Assembly (NCBI RefSeq): GCF_002113375.1
Contig: NZ_NEHO01000002.1
Span: 310,001-374,000 of the forward strand
DNA from: Pseudomonas sp. R37(2017)
GTDB taxonomy: Bacteria > Pseudomonadota > Gammaproteobacteria > Pseudomonadales > Pseudomonadaceae
DNA length: 64,000 nt
Direction: 5' to 3'
Shown piece by piece: positions 40,866 through 50,110 of this stretch (position 1 is the first letter of the stretch; every line of letters starts with the position of its first letter). Below the pieces are notes generated by a model. The model saw only the letters and a list, made by a program, of their open reading frames with translations. It was not told the DNA's origin and did not search any database. The translations under genes and the position numbers were made by a program.

Positions 40866-40959
40866 TGTGGCGAGGGGGCTTGCCCCCGTTGGACTGCGCA
40901 GCAGGCCCATTTTTTGGGGTCGCTGCGCAACCCAACGGGGGCAAGCCCCCTCGCCACAG
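40866..40959. repeat. REP pair, second family (GTGGCGAGGGGGC)
   Basis: TGTGGCGAGGGGGCTTGCCC and its inverse frame about 40 bases. A different REP core from the other pairs; a second copy is at 56652-56786. Confidence 0.85.
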
Positions 40960-40963
40960 GGTG

Positions 40964-42331
40964 TTACAGACGCAACAGCATTTTCCAGGCACGGTTCTGA
41001 TACACCGCGATTGCCTGCTGCTTGCGCGCCTCCAGGACTTCATCGGTGATCGATTCGTTGGCCAGTTGCGCCAGTTTGTTCAGCTCGCCGTACAGGCGAT
41101 CCATTTCCGGGATCTCCAGCACGTTGCGCGCATGGTGCAGCCAGACCTGAATGCGTTCGATGCGTGGCAGCTGCTCGGCCAGATCTTCCGGTTGTTGCTG
41201 GTAACGCTGCAGTTGCAACGATGTGGCTTCTTCGCCCAACAGGCGCGGCAACCAGCTGCTCAGTTGTGCAGCGCCCTGGCGATTGCCACGGGTGTTGCGG
41301 TCGGCGGCCCAGGTGCGGGCCAGCAACCAGCGCGAGGTTGTCAGGGAGAACAGGCCCCAGCGCGGGTCTTCGAGTTCTTCGAGGAACTGCTCCGGCGCGG
41401 CTTTGCGTACGTCTTCGTCTTCCAGGCCGGCCTGGACCAGCGGACGCCAGTCTTCCAGCAAGGCATCGAGGGCGATACGCAAATCATGGGTCGACTGACG
41501 CGGAGCGGCCTGGCCGAGGCTGCTGATCAGTGCGCGCATTTCCGCGAGGTTTTCGACCCAGTCCTGCAACAGGCGCCAGTGACCGTTGAAGCGATATTGC
41601 TCGGCCAGACGCTGGCTACTACCGAGCAAATGCCAGCTCAGCTCGGCGAAGGCTTCGTCCAGCGGCGTTTCGGCGGTGATCTGCGGCGCCGGCAGGCTCA
41701 ATGAGTAGCTGTGGGCGTCGTACAAGCGATAACCGCGCTCGGCCTTGCTGATGTCGCATGGCATCAGGGCCAGTTTCTCGGCCAGCTCGGCGGCCAGTTC
41801 CAGCAGGGCTGCCGGCTCGCCTTCGCGCAGTTCCAGTTCCAGCTCGCAGATTTCTTCTTTCTGCTTGCCGGCAACGACGTGACCCAGGTCCAGCGCGGCT
41901 TCGATGACCACTTTGGTCTTGCCGCGACCCCAAGCGATTTCTGCGCGTTCGCGGACGAAGTCGGTGGTGAAGATCGGCTTCAGGGTTTTTTTGTCCAGTT
42001 CGGCCAGTTCTTCGGGCCAGCATTCGCCGTCGAGTTTCTTCAGGTCGAGCTTGGCTTTGGGCAGGTTCCAGTCGTACTCGTTACGTACCGACAGGCCAGC
42101 GATGCTCTGGCCGCGGGTCTTGAGGGTCTGAATCACTTCTTCGCCATCCTTGCGCAGGCGCAGGGCGACTTTGGCCTGCGCCAGGTCGCGCTCGTGCGTG
42201 TCGAAGTACTGGTTCATCAACTCACGGCGTTCCCAGCCACTTTTGTTGCGTTTTTTCAGTAACGGGTGCTCGCGCAGGGCGGCGAGGGTTTCGCGGCTGA
42301 CGCGGAGTTTGATTTCGGTTTCTTTCTGCAT
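40964..42331 (-). CDS. CYTH and CHAD domain protein
   Basis: 455-residue protein with an N-terminal CYTH (triphosphate tunnel) domain, marked by the EXEXK motif in QKETEIKLRV, and a C-terminal CHAD domain of histidine-rich helices that bind polyphosphate (LRIALDALLEDWRPLV, WLHHARNVLEIPEM). Relatives such as YgiF hydrolyse inorganic triphosphate. The helical CHAD unit links it loosely to the ppk/ppx pair far upstream, but no direct link is shown. Confidence 0.92.
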   Translation of the reverse strand: MQKETEIKLRVSRETLAALREHPLLKKRNKSGWERRELMNQYFDTHERDLAQAKVALRLRKDGEEVIQTLKTRGQSIAGLSVRNEYDWNLPKAKLDLKKLDGECWPEELAELDKKTLKPIFTTDFVRERAEIAWGRGKTKVVIEAALDLGHVVAGKQKEEICELELELREGEPAALLELAAELAEKLALMPCDISKAERGYRLYDAHSYSLSLPAPQITAETPLDEAFAELSWHLLGSSQRLAEQYRFNGHWRLLQDWVENLAEMRALISSLGQAAPRQSTHDLRIALDALLEDWRPLVQAGLEDEDVRKAAPEQFLEELEDPRWGLFSLTTSRWLLARTWAADRNTRGNRQGAAQLSSWLPRLLGEEATSLQLQRYQQQPEDLAEQLPRIERIQVWLHHARNVLEIPEMDRLYGELNKLAQLANESITDEVLEARKQQAIAVYQNRAWKMLLRL

Positions 42332-42488
42332 GGCCGGAAAATCCAGGATCGGGAGCGCAGCCGGGGGAATGTATGGCTGCCAAGGTCGTGCAGTGTACAG
42401 GACTCAAGGTTAGTCCGCGCCGCGACGGTTTATTCCTGTCACCACTTGGTTCTATGATGGACTTCAATTCGGGTGCCGGGAGTCAGCG

Positions 42489-43658
42489 ATGCCATTGCCG
42501 TCGATGAAAGAACAATTCGCTGCGTTGATCGCTGTACCGTCCGTCAGTTGCACCCAACCCAGTCTCGATCAAAGCAACCGCCCGGTGATCGATCTGTTGG
42601 CGACCTGGCTCGGCGAGCTGGGTTTTGCCTGCGAGATCCAGCAGGTCAGCCCCGGCAAGTTCAACCTGCTGGCCAGTTTCGGCTCCGGTCCCGGCGGCCT
42701 GGTGCTGGCCGGGCACAGCGACACCGTGCCGTTCGACGGTGCGCTGTGGCAAACCGACCCGCTGAAATTGACTGAAGTCGACGGTCGTTGGGTCGGCCTG
42801 GGCAGTTGCGACATGAAGGGCTTTTTCGCCCTGGCCATCGAGGCGGTCAAACCGCTGCTCGATCAGCCGTTCAAACAGCCGTTGCTGATTCTCGCCACCT
42901 GCGATGAAGAAAGCTCGATGTCCGGCGCTCGCGCGCTGGCCGAAGCGGGGCGACCGCTGGGGCGGGCGGCGGTGATCGGCGAGCCGACCGGGCTCAAGCC
43001 GATCCGCATGCACAAAGGCATCATGATGGAGCGCATCGACATTCTCGGGCAGAGTGGTCACTCATCTGACCCGCGCCTGGGCCACAGCGCTCTGGAAGCC
43101 ATGCACGATGCCATCGGCGAACTGCGTGGCCTGCGCCTGTTATGGCAGCGAGAATTCCGTAATCCACAGTTTGGCGTGCCGACGCCCACGATGAATTTCG
43201 GCTGCATCCATGGCGGCGACAACCCCAATCGCATCTGCGGCCAGTGTTCGCTGGAGTTCGATCTGCGACCATTGCCCGGCATGGACCCCAAGGTCTTGCG
43301 CGCCGAGATCCTGCAGAAACTCAGGCCAGTTGCCGAGCGGCATCAGGTGACGATCGACTACGCACCGTTGTTCCCCGAAGTGCCGCCATTCGAGCAGGCC
43401 GAGGATGCCGAACTGGTACGGCTCGCCGAAAAGCTCACCGGGCACAGCGCCGAAGCAGTGGCGTTCGGCACAGAAGCGCCTTATCTTCAGCGCCTTGGCT
43501 GTGAAACGCTGGTGCTCGGCCCAGGTGATATCGCCTGCGCCCATCAGCCGGGGGAATACCTCGAAATGTCACGTTTGCAGCCTACGGTGCATCTATTAAG
43601 GCAACTGATCGAACATTACTGCCTCAAACCGGCTCAAAATTCGGTCCCCGCTGGTTGA
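42489..43658 (+). CDS. argE: Acetylornithine deacetylase
   Basis: M20 metallopeptidase (389 residues) that removes the acetyl group from N-acetylornithine. The metal-binding motifs AGHSDTVPFDG, GLGSCDMKGFFAL and CDEESSMSGA are present, as is the late HQPGEYLEM (His). Followed by argA at 260 bp, so both work in arginine synthesis. Many pseudomonads also hold ArgJ, in which case ArgE serves as the salvage route; that is not settled here. Confidence 0.94.
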   Translation: MPLPSMKEQFAALIAVPSVSCTQPSLDQSNRPVIDLLATWLGELGFACEIQQVSPGKFNLLASFGSGPGGLVLAGHSDTVPFDGALWQTDPLKLTEVDGRWVGLGSCDMKGFFALAIEAVKPLLDQPFKQPLLILATCDEESSMSGARALAEAGRPLGRAAVIGEPTGLKPIRMHKGIMMERIDILGQSGHSSDPRLGHSALEAMHDAIGELRGLRLLWQREFRNPQFGVPTPTMNFGCIHGGDNPNRICGQCSLEFDLRPLPGMDPKVLRAEILQKLRPVAERHQVTIDYAPLFPEVPPFEQAEDAELVRLAEKLTGHSAEAVAFGTEAPYLQRLGCETLVLGPGDIACAHQPGEYLEMSRLQPTVHLLRQLIEHYCLKPAQNSVPAG

Positions 43659-43668
43659 GCGCACCCTC

Positions 43669-43769
43669 TGTAGGAGCGAGCATGCTCGCGATGGTCGTCA
43701 ACGATGACGCTGGCCGCCTGATACCCCGCGTCGCGCTGTCGTTCATCGCGAGCGTGCTCGCTCCTACAG
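43669..43769. repeat. REP pair between argE and argA
   Basis: TGTAGGAGCGAGCATGCTCG and its inverse, tail facing tail over about 50 bases. It lies between two arginine genes read in the same direction and could lower read-through. Confidence 0.85.
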
Positions 43770-43919
43770 GATGTTTGCGTTTAAATTGCCGGTACCCAAA
43801 CCCGTATTCATGAGGAGAGCGCGCGTGTCGCCAAGCCTGTTCCGACGATAACCATCAGCCCGCTGTGCGTTTTCCGTTTCGCTCTTTTTTCGGCTGCTAT
43901 TTATTACAGGCCCAGGTTC

Positions 43920-45218
43920 ATGCCCGAATACGTCAATTGGCTTCGTCACGCTTCCCCTTACATCAACGCCCACCGCGATTGCACCTTTGTCGTCATGCTG
44001 CCCGGCGACGGTGTTGAACACCCGAACTTCGGCAATATCGTCCACGACCTGGTGCTGCTGCACAGCCTGGGTGTGCGGCTGGTGCTGGTTCACGGCTCCC
44101 GGCCACAAATCGAAGCGCGTCTGGCGGCTCGTGGCCTGACTCCGCATTACCACCACGGCATGCGCATCACCGATGCCGCGACCCTGGAGTGCGTGATCGA
44201 CGCGGTTGGCCAGTTGCGCATTGCCATCGAGGCTCGCCTGTCAATGGACATGGCGTCGTCGCCAATGCAGGGCTCGCGCCTGCGGGTAGCCAGCGGCAAC
44301 CTGGTGACGGCGCGGCCGATCGGCGTGCTTGAGGGGGTCGACTACCACCATACCGGCGAAGTGCGCCGGGTCGATCGCAAGGGCATCAACCGTCTGCTGG
44401 ACGAGCGCTCCATCGTATTGCTGTCGCCGTTGGGCTATTCGCCGACCGGGGAGATTTTCAACCTCGCTTGCGAAGACGTCGCCACCCGTGCGGCTATCGA
44501 CCTGGGTGCGGACAAGCTGCTGCTGTTCGGCGCCGACCTGGGCCTGATCGACGAACACGGGCGTCTGGTGCGCGAGCTGCGTCCGCAGCAAGTGCCAGCG
44601 CATCTGCAGCGGCTGGGCAGTAACTATCAGGCGGAATTGCTGGATGCCGCAGCCGAAGCGTGCCGTGGTGGCGTGGCCCGCAGCCATATCGTCAGTTACG
44701 CCGAAGACGGTGCGCTGCTGACCGAGCTGTTCACCCGCGACGGTGGCGGCACGCTGGTGGCCCAGGAACAGTTCGAAGTGGTGCGTGAAGCGGCCATTGA
44801 AGATGTCGGTGGTTTGCTGGACTTGATCAGCCCGCTGGAAGAGCAGGGCATCCTGGTGCGCCGTTCCCGCGAGGTGCTGGAACGCGAAATCGAGCAGTTC
44901 AGTGTGGTTGAGCGCGAAGGCATGATCATCGCCTGTGCGGCGCTGTATCAGATCGCCGATTCGGACGCGGGCGAGCTGGCGTGTCTGGCGGTGAATCCGG
45001 AGTACCGCCATGGCGGTCGCGGCGATGAACTGCTGGAGCGCATCGAAACCCGCGCCCGGGCGCAGGGCTTGAAAACCTTGTTCGTCCTCACCACCCGCAC
45101 CGCGCACTGGTTCCGTGAGCGTGGCTTCGAACCCAGCAGCGTCGACCGACTGCCGTCGGCGCGGGCGTCGCTGTACAACTATCAGCGGAATTCGAAGATC
45201 TTCGAAAAAGCCCTGTGA
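43920..45218 (+). CDS. argA: N-acetylglutamate synthase
   Basis: First committed step of arginine synthesis: acetylates glutamate with acetyl-CoA. 432 residues. The N-terminal amino acid kinase-like domain (DLVLLHSLGVRLVLVHGSRPQ) binds arginine for feedback control, and the GNAT domain occupies the C-terminus (CLAVNPEYRHGGRGDELLERI). Lies downstream of argE. Confidence 0.95.
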   Translation: MPEYVNWLRHASPYINAHRDCTFVVMLPGDGVEHPNFGNIVHDLVLLHSLGVRLVLVHGSRPQIEARLAARGLTPHYHHGMRITDAATLECVIDAVGQLRIAIEARLSMDMASSPMQGSRLRVASGNLVTARPIGVLEGVDYHHTGEVRRVDRKGINRLLDERSIVLLSPLGYSPTGEIFNLACEDVATRAAIDLGADKLLLFGADLGLIDEHGRLVRELRPQQVPAHLQRLGSNYQAELLDAAAEACRGGVARSHIVSYAEDGALLTELFTRDGGGTLVAQEQFEVVREAAIEDVGGLLDLISPLEEQGILVRRSREVLEREIEQFSVVEREGMIIACAALYQIADSDAGELACLAVNPEYRHGGRGDELLERIETRARAQGLKTLFVLTTRTAHWFRERGFEPSSVDRLPSARASLYNYQRNSKIFEKAL

Positions 45219-45233
45219 TCAGGGTGCGGTCCC

Positions 45234-45360
45234 TGTAGGAGCGGGTGCCCGCTTGCGGCAAGCTCGCGATGAACCCAAGAACACCGAGGGGTGTCAGGCC
45301 GCCAGCATTATCGTTGGCGACTATCGCGAGCGTGCCGCAAGCGGGCACCCGCTCCTACAG
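45234..45360. repeat. REP pair, larger, between argA and the tauA-like gene
   Basis: TGTAGGAGCGGGTGCCCGC and its inverse GCGGGCACCCGCTCCTACA with about 90 bases between. It lies between converging argA and tauA-like genes. Confidence 0.83.
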
Positions 45361-45371
45361 GGGCGGCGGTG

Positions 45372-46361
45372 TTATTCGGTTACGAACTTCGCACTGACAT
45401 AAGGCGAGTAATCCGGCAGCACCGTTTCAACCTTCCCTTGCTCCTTCAAGAATTTCGCCGTCTCGCCAATGGCCTTGGCCGTGCCGCCGTCCAGCAGTGC
45501 GGTGCTCTGTTGCGCCTTGGCATCCGGGAAGGCGGAACCGGCCAATAGGTCCGGTACATCGGCGGCGTTGGCACCGGTCAGTTTGGCGATTTTCTGGACG
45601 GGCACCGAGTCAACGGTCCATTGGTCCTTATGAGCGGCATAGTCGGCGAACGAGTCCAGGGTAACCCGGGCGAACTTGGCCACGACCTCCGGATGTTTCT
45701 CGGCGTAATCCTTGCGCGCCACCCAGACCTCAAAGGTTGGCGCACCCCATTGGCCCACCTGCGCAGCGTCGGTCAGGGTCGTGCCGGTCTTGCGGATTTC
45801 CCCCAGGGCGGGCGACCAGACAAACGCGCCATCAATATCGCCACGCTTCCAGGCCGCTGCGATTTCCGCTGGCTGCAGATTCACCACTTTGACTTTCGAA
45901 CTGTCCAGGCCCCAGTGCTTCAGCGCGCCCAGCAGGCTGTAGTGTGAGGTTGAAACAAACGGGGTGGCGATGGTCTTTCCGATCAGATCTTGCGGTTTTT
46001 CAATGCCGCTGCCGTTACGCACCACCAGCGCTTCGGCGGCATTGATCTGGGCCGAGACGATGAACGCGACAATCGGCAGGTTGCGCGAGGCGGCAGCGGC
46101 CAGCGGACTGGAGCCGAGGTTGCCGATTTGCACATCGCCCGAGGCTATCGCCGTGACCACTTCCGGGCCGCTGTTGAATCGCCGCCAGTCGATAGGCTGG
46201 CCGATGGTTTTTTCATAAAGGCCATCGGCCTGGGGGACTTTGCTGGGGTCGATTCCGGTCTGGTAACCGACGGTGAGATTCGCCGCCTGAGCCGTGAAAG
46301 AAAATGCCAGCGATACACAAACTGTAACAATTGATCCGGATAGTGCGCGTTTGATCGTCAT
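45372..46361 (-). CDS. Taurine/sulfonate ABC transporter binding protein (TauA-like)
   Basis: Periplasmic binding protein of the taurine/nitrate/alkanesulfonate class, 329 residues. Signal peptide MTIKRALSGSIVTVCVSLAF up to AQA, mature part beginning ANLTVGYQTGIDPSK. The segment ASGDVQIGNLGSSPLAAA is a TauA hallmark. No tauB/C/D lies here; the partner permease must be elsewhere or is the ssu ABC set 9 kb on. It opens the sulfur block with a 364-bp gap before the porins. An AT-rich element resembling the one before lsfA precedes it. The P. putida region PP_0233-0241 has the same order, which supports the call (from memory). Confidence 0.85.
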   Translation of the reverse strand: MTIKRALSGSIVTVCVSLAFSFTAQAANLTVGYQTGIDPSKVPQADGLYEKTIGQPIDWRRFNSGPEVVTAIASGDVQIGNLGSSPLAAAASRNLPIVAFIVSAQINAAEALVVRNGSGIEKPQDLIGKTIATPFVSTSHYSLLGALKHWGLDSSKVKVVNLQPAEIAAAWKRGDIDGAFVWSPALGEIRKTGTTLTDAAQVGQWGAPTFEVWVARKDYAEKHPEVVAKFARVTLDSFADYAAHKDQWTVDSVPVQKIAKLTGANAADVPDLLAGSAFPDAKAQQSTALLDGGTAKAIGETAKFLKEQGKVETVLPDYSPYVSAKFVTE

Positions 46362-46725
46362 GGGGCCGCCTTTCGGTAAAGGATTTGTTTCCGAATTGCG
46401 TACGAAACTAATCGATCTAAAAAAGTAAAAATAAATACCGATTAGGAATTAGCTTATGGTGCAAACCCTCTATTTCGGGGTGATTGGCGGGTGGAGAGCT
46501 AAATTCCTAAACGGTATTAGAAAAGAATCGGGTGGTTCTTTTCAGGTTCATGACGAAATCATGACCCTGCAGGGACCAAAAAATCGGGGATTAGACTATG
46601 GTCGTAGACACACAAAGTTACGATTGACTTGTGAGTCACGGTCTGGCGCTAATCGCGCATCTTAGGATTTCGGGCGACGACCCGAGACCAGGAATACAAG
46701 AATTAGAATCGAGAGGAGCTACACA
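46362..46725. other. 364-bp divergent promoter region, tauA-like gene and first porin
   Basis: AATAAAT (46430-46436) followed by ACCG and ATTAGGA resembles one side of the palindromes found before lsfA and ssuE. The section from 46664 to 46725 is the porin leader (see separate entry). Small open frames here have no ribosome site and were not kept. Confidence 0.5.
46664..46725 (+). promoter_or_regulatory. Conserved leader with hairpin, first porin
   Basis: TCGGG (46670-46674) can pair with CCCGA (46681-46685) around a CGACGA loop. A nearly identical layout precedes the second porin at 48416-48477, with GACCAGGAA, GAATTAGAA and AGAGGAGC in both. The hairpin sits in the 5' leader; AGAGGAGC is the ribosome site. 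Confidence 0.55.
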
Positions 46726-48066
46726 ATGAACAAGTCCACCTTGGCTTTGGCCGTGGCCGTTGGGGTTTTGGCGCAGCAGGCAGGCGCCGCAGGTTTCCTG
46801 GAAGACAGCAAGGCTTCCATCAGCTCTCGCACCATGTATTACGACGCCGATATGCGCGAAGGTGCGAGCACTCCTGCCAACCGTCAGCGAGAAACCGCTG
46901 AGGGTCTGAAGTTCGATTATCTGTCCGGTTTTACCCAGGGTACCGTAGGTTTTGGTATCGACGCCCAGGCTCTGGTTGGTATCCACCTGGATGGTGGCAA
47001 GGGGCATCACCCAACCGGTAACAGCAACTCATTCTTCCCTAGCGATGGCAACGAGGCGGCCGACGAGTGGAGCCGTCTGGATGGCAACGTCAAGGCCCGC
47101 TTCTCGAAGACCGAAGCTCACCTGGGTGGCGCTCTGGCACCTAACCTGCCGATCCTGATCGCGAACGACAGCCGTCTGCTGCCACAAACCTTTGAAGGTG
47201 GCACTATCACCTCCAAAGAAATCGACAACGTGACCTTCAATTTGGGTCAACTGGAGCACGCGTCGGGTCGCGCCTCCTCGAACTCCACCGGCCTGTCTGT
47301 GGCTGGCGCTACTCAGGACAGCAACAAATTCCAATACGCCGGTGCTGACTGGAAGGTCACCAAAGACCTCATGCTGCAGTACTACTATGCGAACCTGGAA
47401 GACTTCTACAAGCAGAACTTCCTCGGCCTGGTGCACGTCTACCCGATCGCGGCCAATCAGTCGTTCAAGACCGATATCCGTTATTTCGACAGCAGCTCCG
47501 ACGGCAAGAACGGTGATCCGGGCTTCCAGTTCAACAACAACAACGGCTTCGCCAAGGAAAAGGGCGTAGTCGATAACAAGACCTGGAGCGCCATGTTCAC
47601 CTATACCCTGGGTGGCAACGCGTTCCTGCTCGGGCATCAGCGTGTCAACGATGACGGCGGCTTCGTTTTCCTGAACCAGGGCAACCTTCTCGATAGCAAC
47701 GGCAATCCTGAAGGTGCCGGCGGCGCGAGCTTCTACTCGTTTACCGACGCCACAGTCGGCAGCTTTATCCGTGCCGGTGAAAACACCACGTTCGGTCAGT
47801 ACTCCTATGACTTCGCCTCCCTGGGCGTGCCAGGCTTGAAAGCTTCGATTGCTTACTTGAATGGCCAGGACATCAAGGCTACCAACGGTGTTGGTAAAGA
47901 CCTGAGTGAACACGAGACCGACGCGCGTATTGATTACGTGATTCAAACGGGCATGCTGAAAGGGTTTGGTACGACGCTGCGTCACGGCACCTACCGTGGC
48001 AACACCAGCACCCTCGATCAAGACCAGACCCGTCTGATCTTCAACTACACCTACAGCTTCATGTAA
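46726..48066 (+). CDS. OprD family outer membrane porin (first copy)
   Basis: Substrate-specific porin of the OprD group, 446 residues. Signal peptide MNKSTLALAVAVGVLAQQAGA. The mature chain starts AGFLEDSKASISSRTMYYD and ends with an aromatic-type C-terminus (FNYTYSFM). It has sections such as YYYANLEDFYKQNFLGLVHV shared with the second copy. Likely entry route for organosulfur compounds, since the neighbours are sulfonate genes; that is inference. It is followed by a terminator. Confidence 0.93.
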   Translation: MNKSTLALAVAVGVLAQQAGAAGFLEDSKASISSRTMYYDADMREGASTPANRQRETAEGLKFDYLSGFTQGTVGFGIDAQALVGIHLDGGKGHHPTGNSNSFFPSDGNEAADEWSRLDGNVKARFSKTEAHLGGALAPNLPILIANDSRLLPQTFEGGTITSKEIDNVTFNLGQLEHASGRASSNSTGLSVAGATQDSNKFQYAGADWKVTKDLMLQYYYANLEDFYKQNFLGLVHVYPIAANQSFKTDIRYFDSSSDGKNGDPGFQFNNNNGFAKEKGVVDNKTWSAMFTYTLGGNAFLLGHQRVNDDGGFVFLNQGNLLDSNGNPEGAGGASFYSFTDATVGSFIRAGENTTFGQYSYDFASLGVPGLKASIAYLNGQDIKATNGVGKDLSEHETDARIDYVIQTGMLKGFGTTLRHGTYRGNTSTLDQDQTRLIFNYTYSFM

Positions 48067-48081
48067 TAGCCATATGAAAAA

Positions 48082-48108
48082 GCCCCGTCGGTTGGCGGGG
48101 TTTTTTTT
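48082..48108 (+). terminator. Terminator of the first porin
   Basis: CCCCG and CGGGG arms (48083-48087, 48096-48100) followed by eight T residues. Confidence 0.88.
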
Positions 48109-48318
48109 GTGCAGAATTTTATATTCCAAAAACAAAGATTCTATTTCTTTTTTATTCTTTTTGGTTTTCCGATTCGCACTCTAAAGTGCGCCTGTCCGAC
48201 ACTCATCCCTGAACTCGGATTTGGCAATTTCCTCCCTCGAGAATTGATCAGGTTCAGCAGTCGGCCTTGCCGCCGATACCTCGGATCTGTCGTGGGAATG
48301 CATATTCCAATACGCTAT

Positions 48319-48343
48319 TAAAAAACACAAAATAATTCTTATT
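48319..48343. promoter_or_regulatory. AT-rich operator candidate before the second porin
   Basis: TAAAAAACACA also occurs before lsfA (50059-50069). AATAA-TTC-TTATT is a perfect inverted repeat of the same AT type as those before lsfA and ssuE. Possibly a shared regulator site. Confidence 0.4.
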
Positions 48344-48415
48344 GGATTTAAAGCTGTGTATCCTGCGGCCCGCCAAACGACCGGCTTAGACGGTTTGCCG
48401 CGAATTTATGCATTC

Positions 48416-48477
48416 AGGATCCCGGGCAATCGATTCGGGACCAGGAACATCAGAATTAGAAACCAGAGGAGCGAAAC
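48416..48477 (+). promoter_or_regulatory. Conserved leader with hairpin, second porin
   Basis: CCCG (48421-48424) and CGGG (48436-48439) can pair around a loop of about 11 bases. Downstream GACCAGGAA, GAATTAGAA and AGAGGAGC match the first porin's leader (46664-46725), while the stem bases differ. Confidence 0.55.
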
Positions 48478-49818
48478 ATGAACACGTCCACCTTGGCCAT
48501 GGCTGTGGCCGTCGGGGTACTGGCCCAGCAGGCAAACGCCGCGGGTTTTATCGAAGACAGCAAGGCAACACTGGGGCTGCGCAACTTCTACATCAACACC
48601 GACTACCGTGATGGTACCGGTCCCAACAAAAACGAAGAGTGGGGCCAAGGCTTCGATTTGCGTTTCATCTCCGGTTATACCCAAGGCACCGTCGGCTTCG
48701 GTATCGATGCGATCGGTCTGTTGGGCGTCAAACTGGACTCGGGCGGCGGTACCAACGGCGCCACGGCGACCTCTTACGGCGGCACGGTTTTCCCGAGCAA
48801 ATCCAACGGCGAGGCGGTTGATGAATTCTCCAGCCTGGGCCTGACCGCCAAAGCCAAGGTTTCCCAGACCGAACTGAAACTGGGCACCCTGCAGCCGAAA
48901 AATCCGGTGATCGTGACCAACGATGGTCGTCTGCTGCCGCAAACCTGGCAGGGTGGCCAGATCACGTCCGCAGAGATCAAGGACCTGTCGCTGGTCGGTG
49001 GCCAGATCGAAGCCGTCAAAGGCCGTAACTCCAGCAACAACGAGCAGATGTCGATTTCGGGTGCTAACACTCGCGGCACCAAGTTTCGCGACAGCAACAA
49101 GTTCATCTATGCCGGTGGCGACTACAAGATCACCAAGGACCTGACGGCCCAGTACTACTACGGCAACCTGCAGGAATTCTACAAGCAACATTTCCTGGGC
49201 CTGGTGCACAACTGGGCCATCGGCCCGGGCGTGTTGAAGTCGGATTTCCGTTATTTCAACAGCTCTGATGATGGTGCCAACGGCCACGACCCGCTGTACT
49301 TCACCACTGGCAACTACAACGCGCCAAACGGTAAGGGCAAGGTCGACAACAACCTGTACAGCGGCCTGTTCCTGTACACAGTTGCCGGTCACACCTTCGG
49401 CGCTGGTTACCAGGTCAGCAACGGCAGCAGTGACTTCCCTTGGTTGAACCAGGGCGACGGCTCGTCGAACTACACCATCACCGATTCGCAAATCCAGAAG
49501 TTCGCCCGTGCTGGCGAACGTACCTGGCAGGCACGTTACGCATATAACTTCGCCGGGGTCGGCGTACCTGGCCTGACAGCGGGTCTGGTGTATCTGCATG
49601 GCGACAACATCGACACCGTTAACGCTAAAGGTGGCGTGGCAGCCAATGGTGCTTCCGAGTGGGAGCGCGATCTGAGCGTGGCTTACGTGATTCAGGACGG
49701 TCCGCTGAAAAACCTGGGCCTGGCGTGGAAAAACGCTACCTGGCGCACCGACCTGCCGAACACCCGTTCGCAGGATGAAAACCGCCTGATCCTCAGCTAC
49801 TCGATCCCGCTGTTGTAA
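48478..49818 (+). CDS. OprD family outer membrane porin (second copy)
   Basis: Paralogue of the first porin, also 446 residues, with a nearly identical signal peptide MNTSTLAMAVAVGVLAQQANA and FIEDSKATLGLRNFYI at the mature start. Many sections align: SGYTQGTVGFGIDAIGLLGV, RLLPQTWQGG, YYYGNLQEFYKQHFLGLVHN. The C-terminus is ILSYSIPLL. The mature chains differ clearly, so the duplication is not recent and both may be selective for different substrates. A strong terminator follows. Confidence 0.93.
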   Translation: MNTSTLAMAVAVGVLAQQANAAGFIEDSKATLGLRNFYINTDYRDGTGPNKNEEWGQGFDLRFISGYTQGTVGFGIDAIGLLGVKLDSGGGTNGATATSYGGTVFPSKSNGEAVDEFSSLGLTAKAKVSQTELKLGTLQPKNPVIVTNDGRLLPQTWQGGQITSAEIKDLSLVGGQIEAVKGRNSSNNEQMSISGANTRGTKFRDSNKFIYAGGDYKITKDLTAQYYYGNLQEFYKQHFLGLVHNWAIGPGVLKSDFRYFNSSDDGANGHDPLYFTTGNYNAPNGKGKVDNNLYSGLFLYTVAGHTFGAGYQVSNGSSDFPWLNQGDGSSNYTITDSQIQKFARAGERTWQARYAYNFAGVGVPGLTAGLVYLHGDNIDTVNAKGGVAANGASEWERDLSVAYVIQDGPLKNLGLAWKNATWRTDLPNTRSQDENRLILSYSIPLL

Positions 49819-49842
49819 TAGCGCTCGCGTAACCGAGACAAA

Positions 49843-49880
49843 AAAAGCCCCGCCCGGTATTGCACCGGGCGGGGCTTTTA
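49843..49880 (+). terminator. Terminator of the second porin
   Basis: Long stem AAAAGCCCCGCCCGGT / ACCGGGCGGGGCTTTT, a 16-bp match with T residues at the end. Confidence 0.92.
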
Positions 49881-50028
49881 CATGTTCAAGACGGGTTCAC
49901 CCCCGTAATCCCGCCCTGAAGTTCCCTCTTTTCAGCAACTCAAGGCCTTCTCGAACCTCGTGGTCGATGTTCGGCGGCTTGTGCGCGCGCGTCCAGTGAA
50001 CAGATCTTTAATATTTCCTAATGATCTA

Positions 50029-50069
50029 AATAAATCGATATTTATTCTTTTTAATAGATAAAAAACACA
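50029..50069. promoter_or_regulatory. AT-rich inverted repeat and promoter area before lsfA
   Basis: AATAAAT-CGAT-ATTTATT (50029-50046) is a 7-4-7 inverted repeat; TAAAAAACACA follows at 50059-50069, 41 bases before the gene. Both recur at other units of the sulfur block. Confidence 0.45.
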
Positions 50070-50110
50070 GGCACAGTTGAACCCATCAAGCACTCACAAG
50101 GAGCAGCACC

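Larger units (their letters stand above)
48067..48477. other. 411-bp gap between the two porins
   Basis: It contains the first porin's terminator, then AT-rich DNA with TAAAAAACACA (48319-48329), AATAA-TTC-TTATT (48331-48343), and the second porin's leader at 48416-48477. No gene was found. Confidence 0.55.

Noticed and set aside
46456..46665. 69-codon frame in the gap before the first porin
   Set aside because: No ribosome site and no protein-like pattern; it lies in the promoter region.
48109..48321. 70-codon frame between the porins
   Set aside because: It starts at the terminator tail and has no recognisable start signals.
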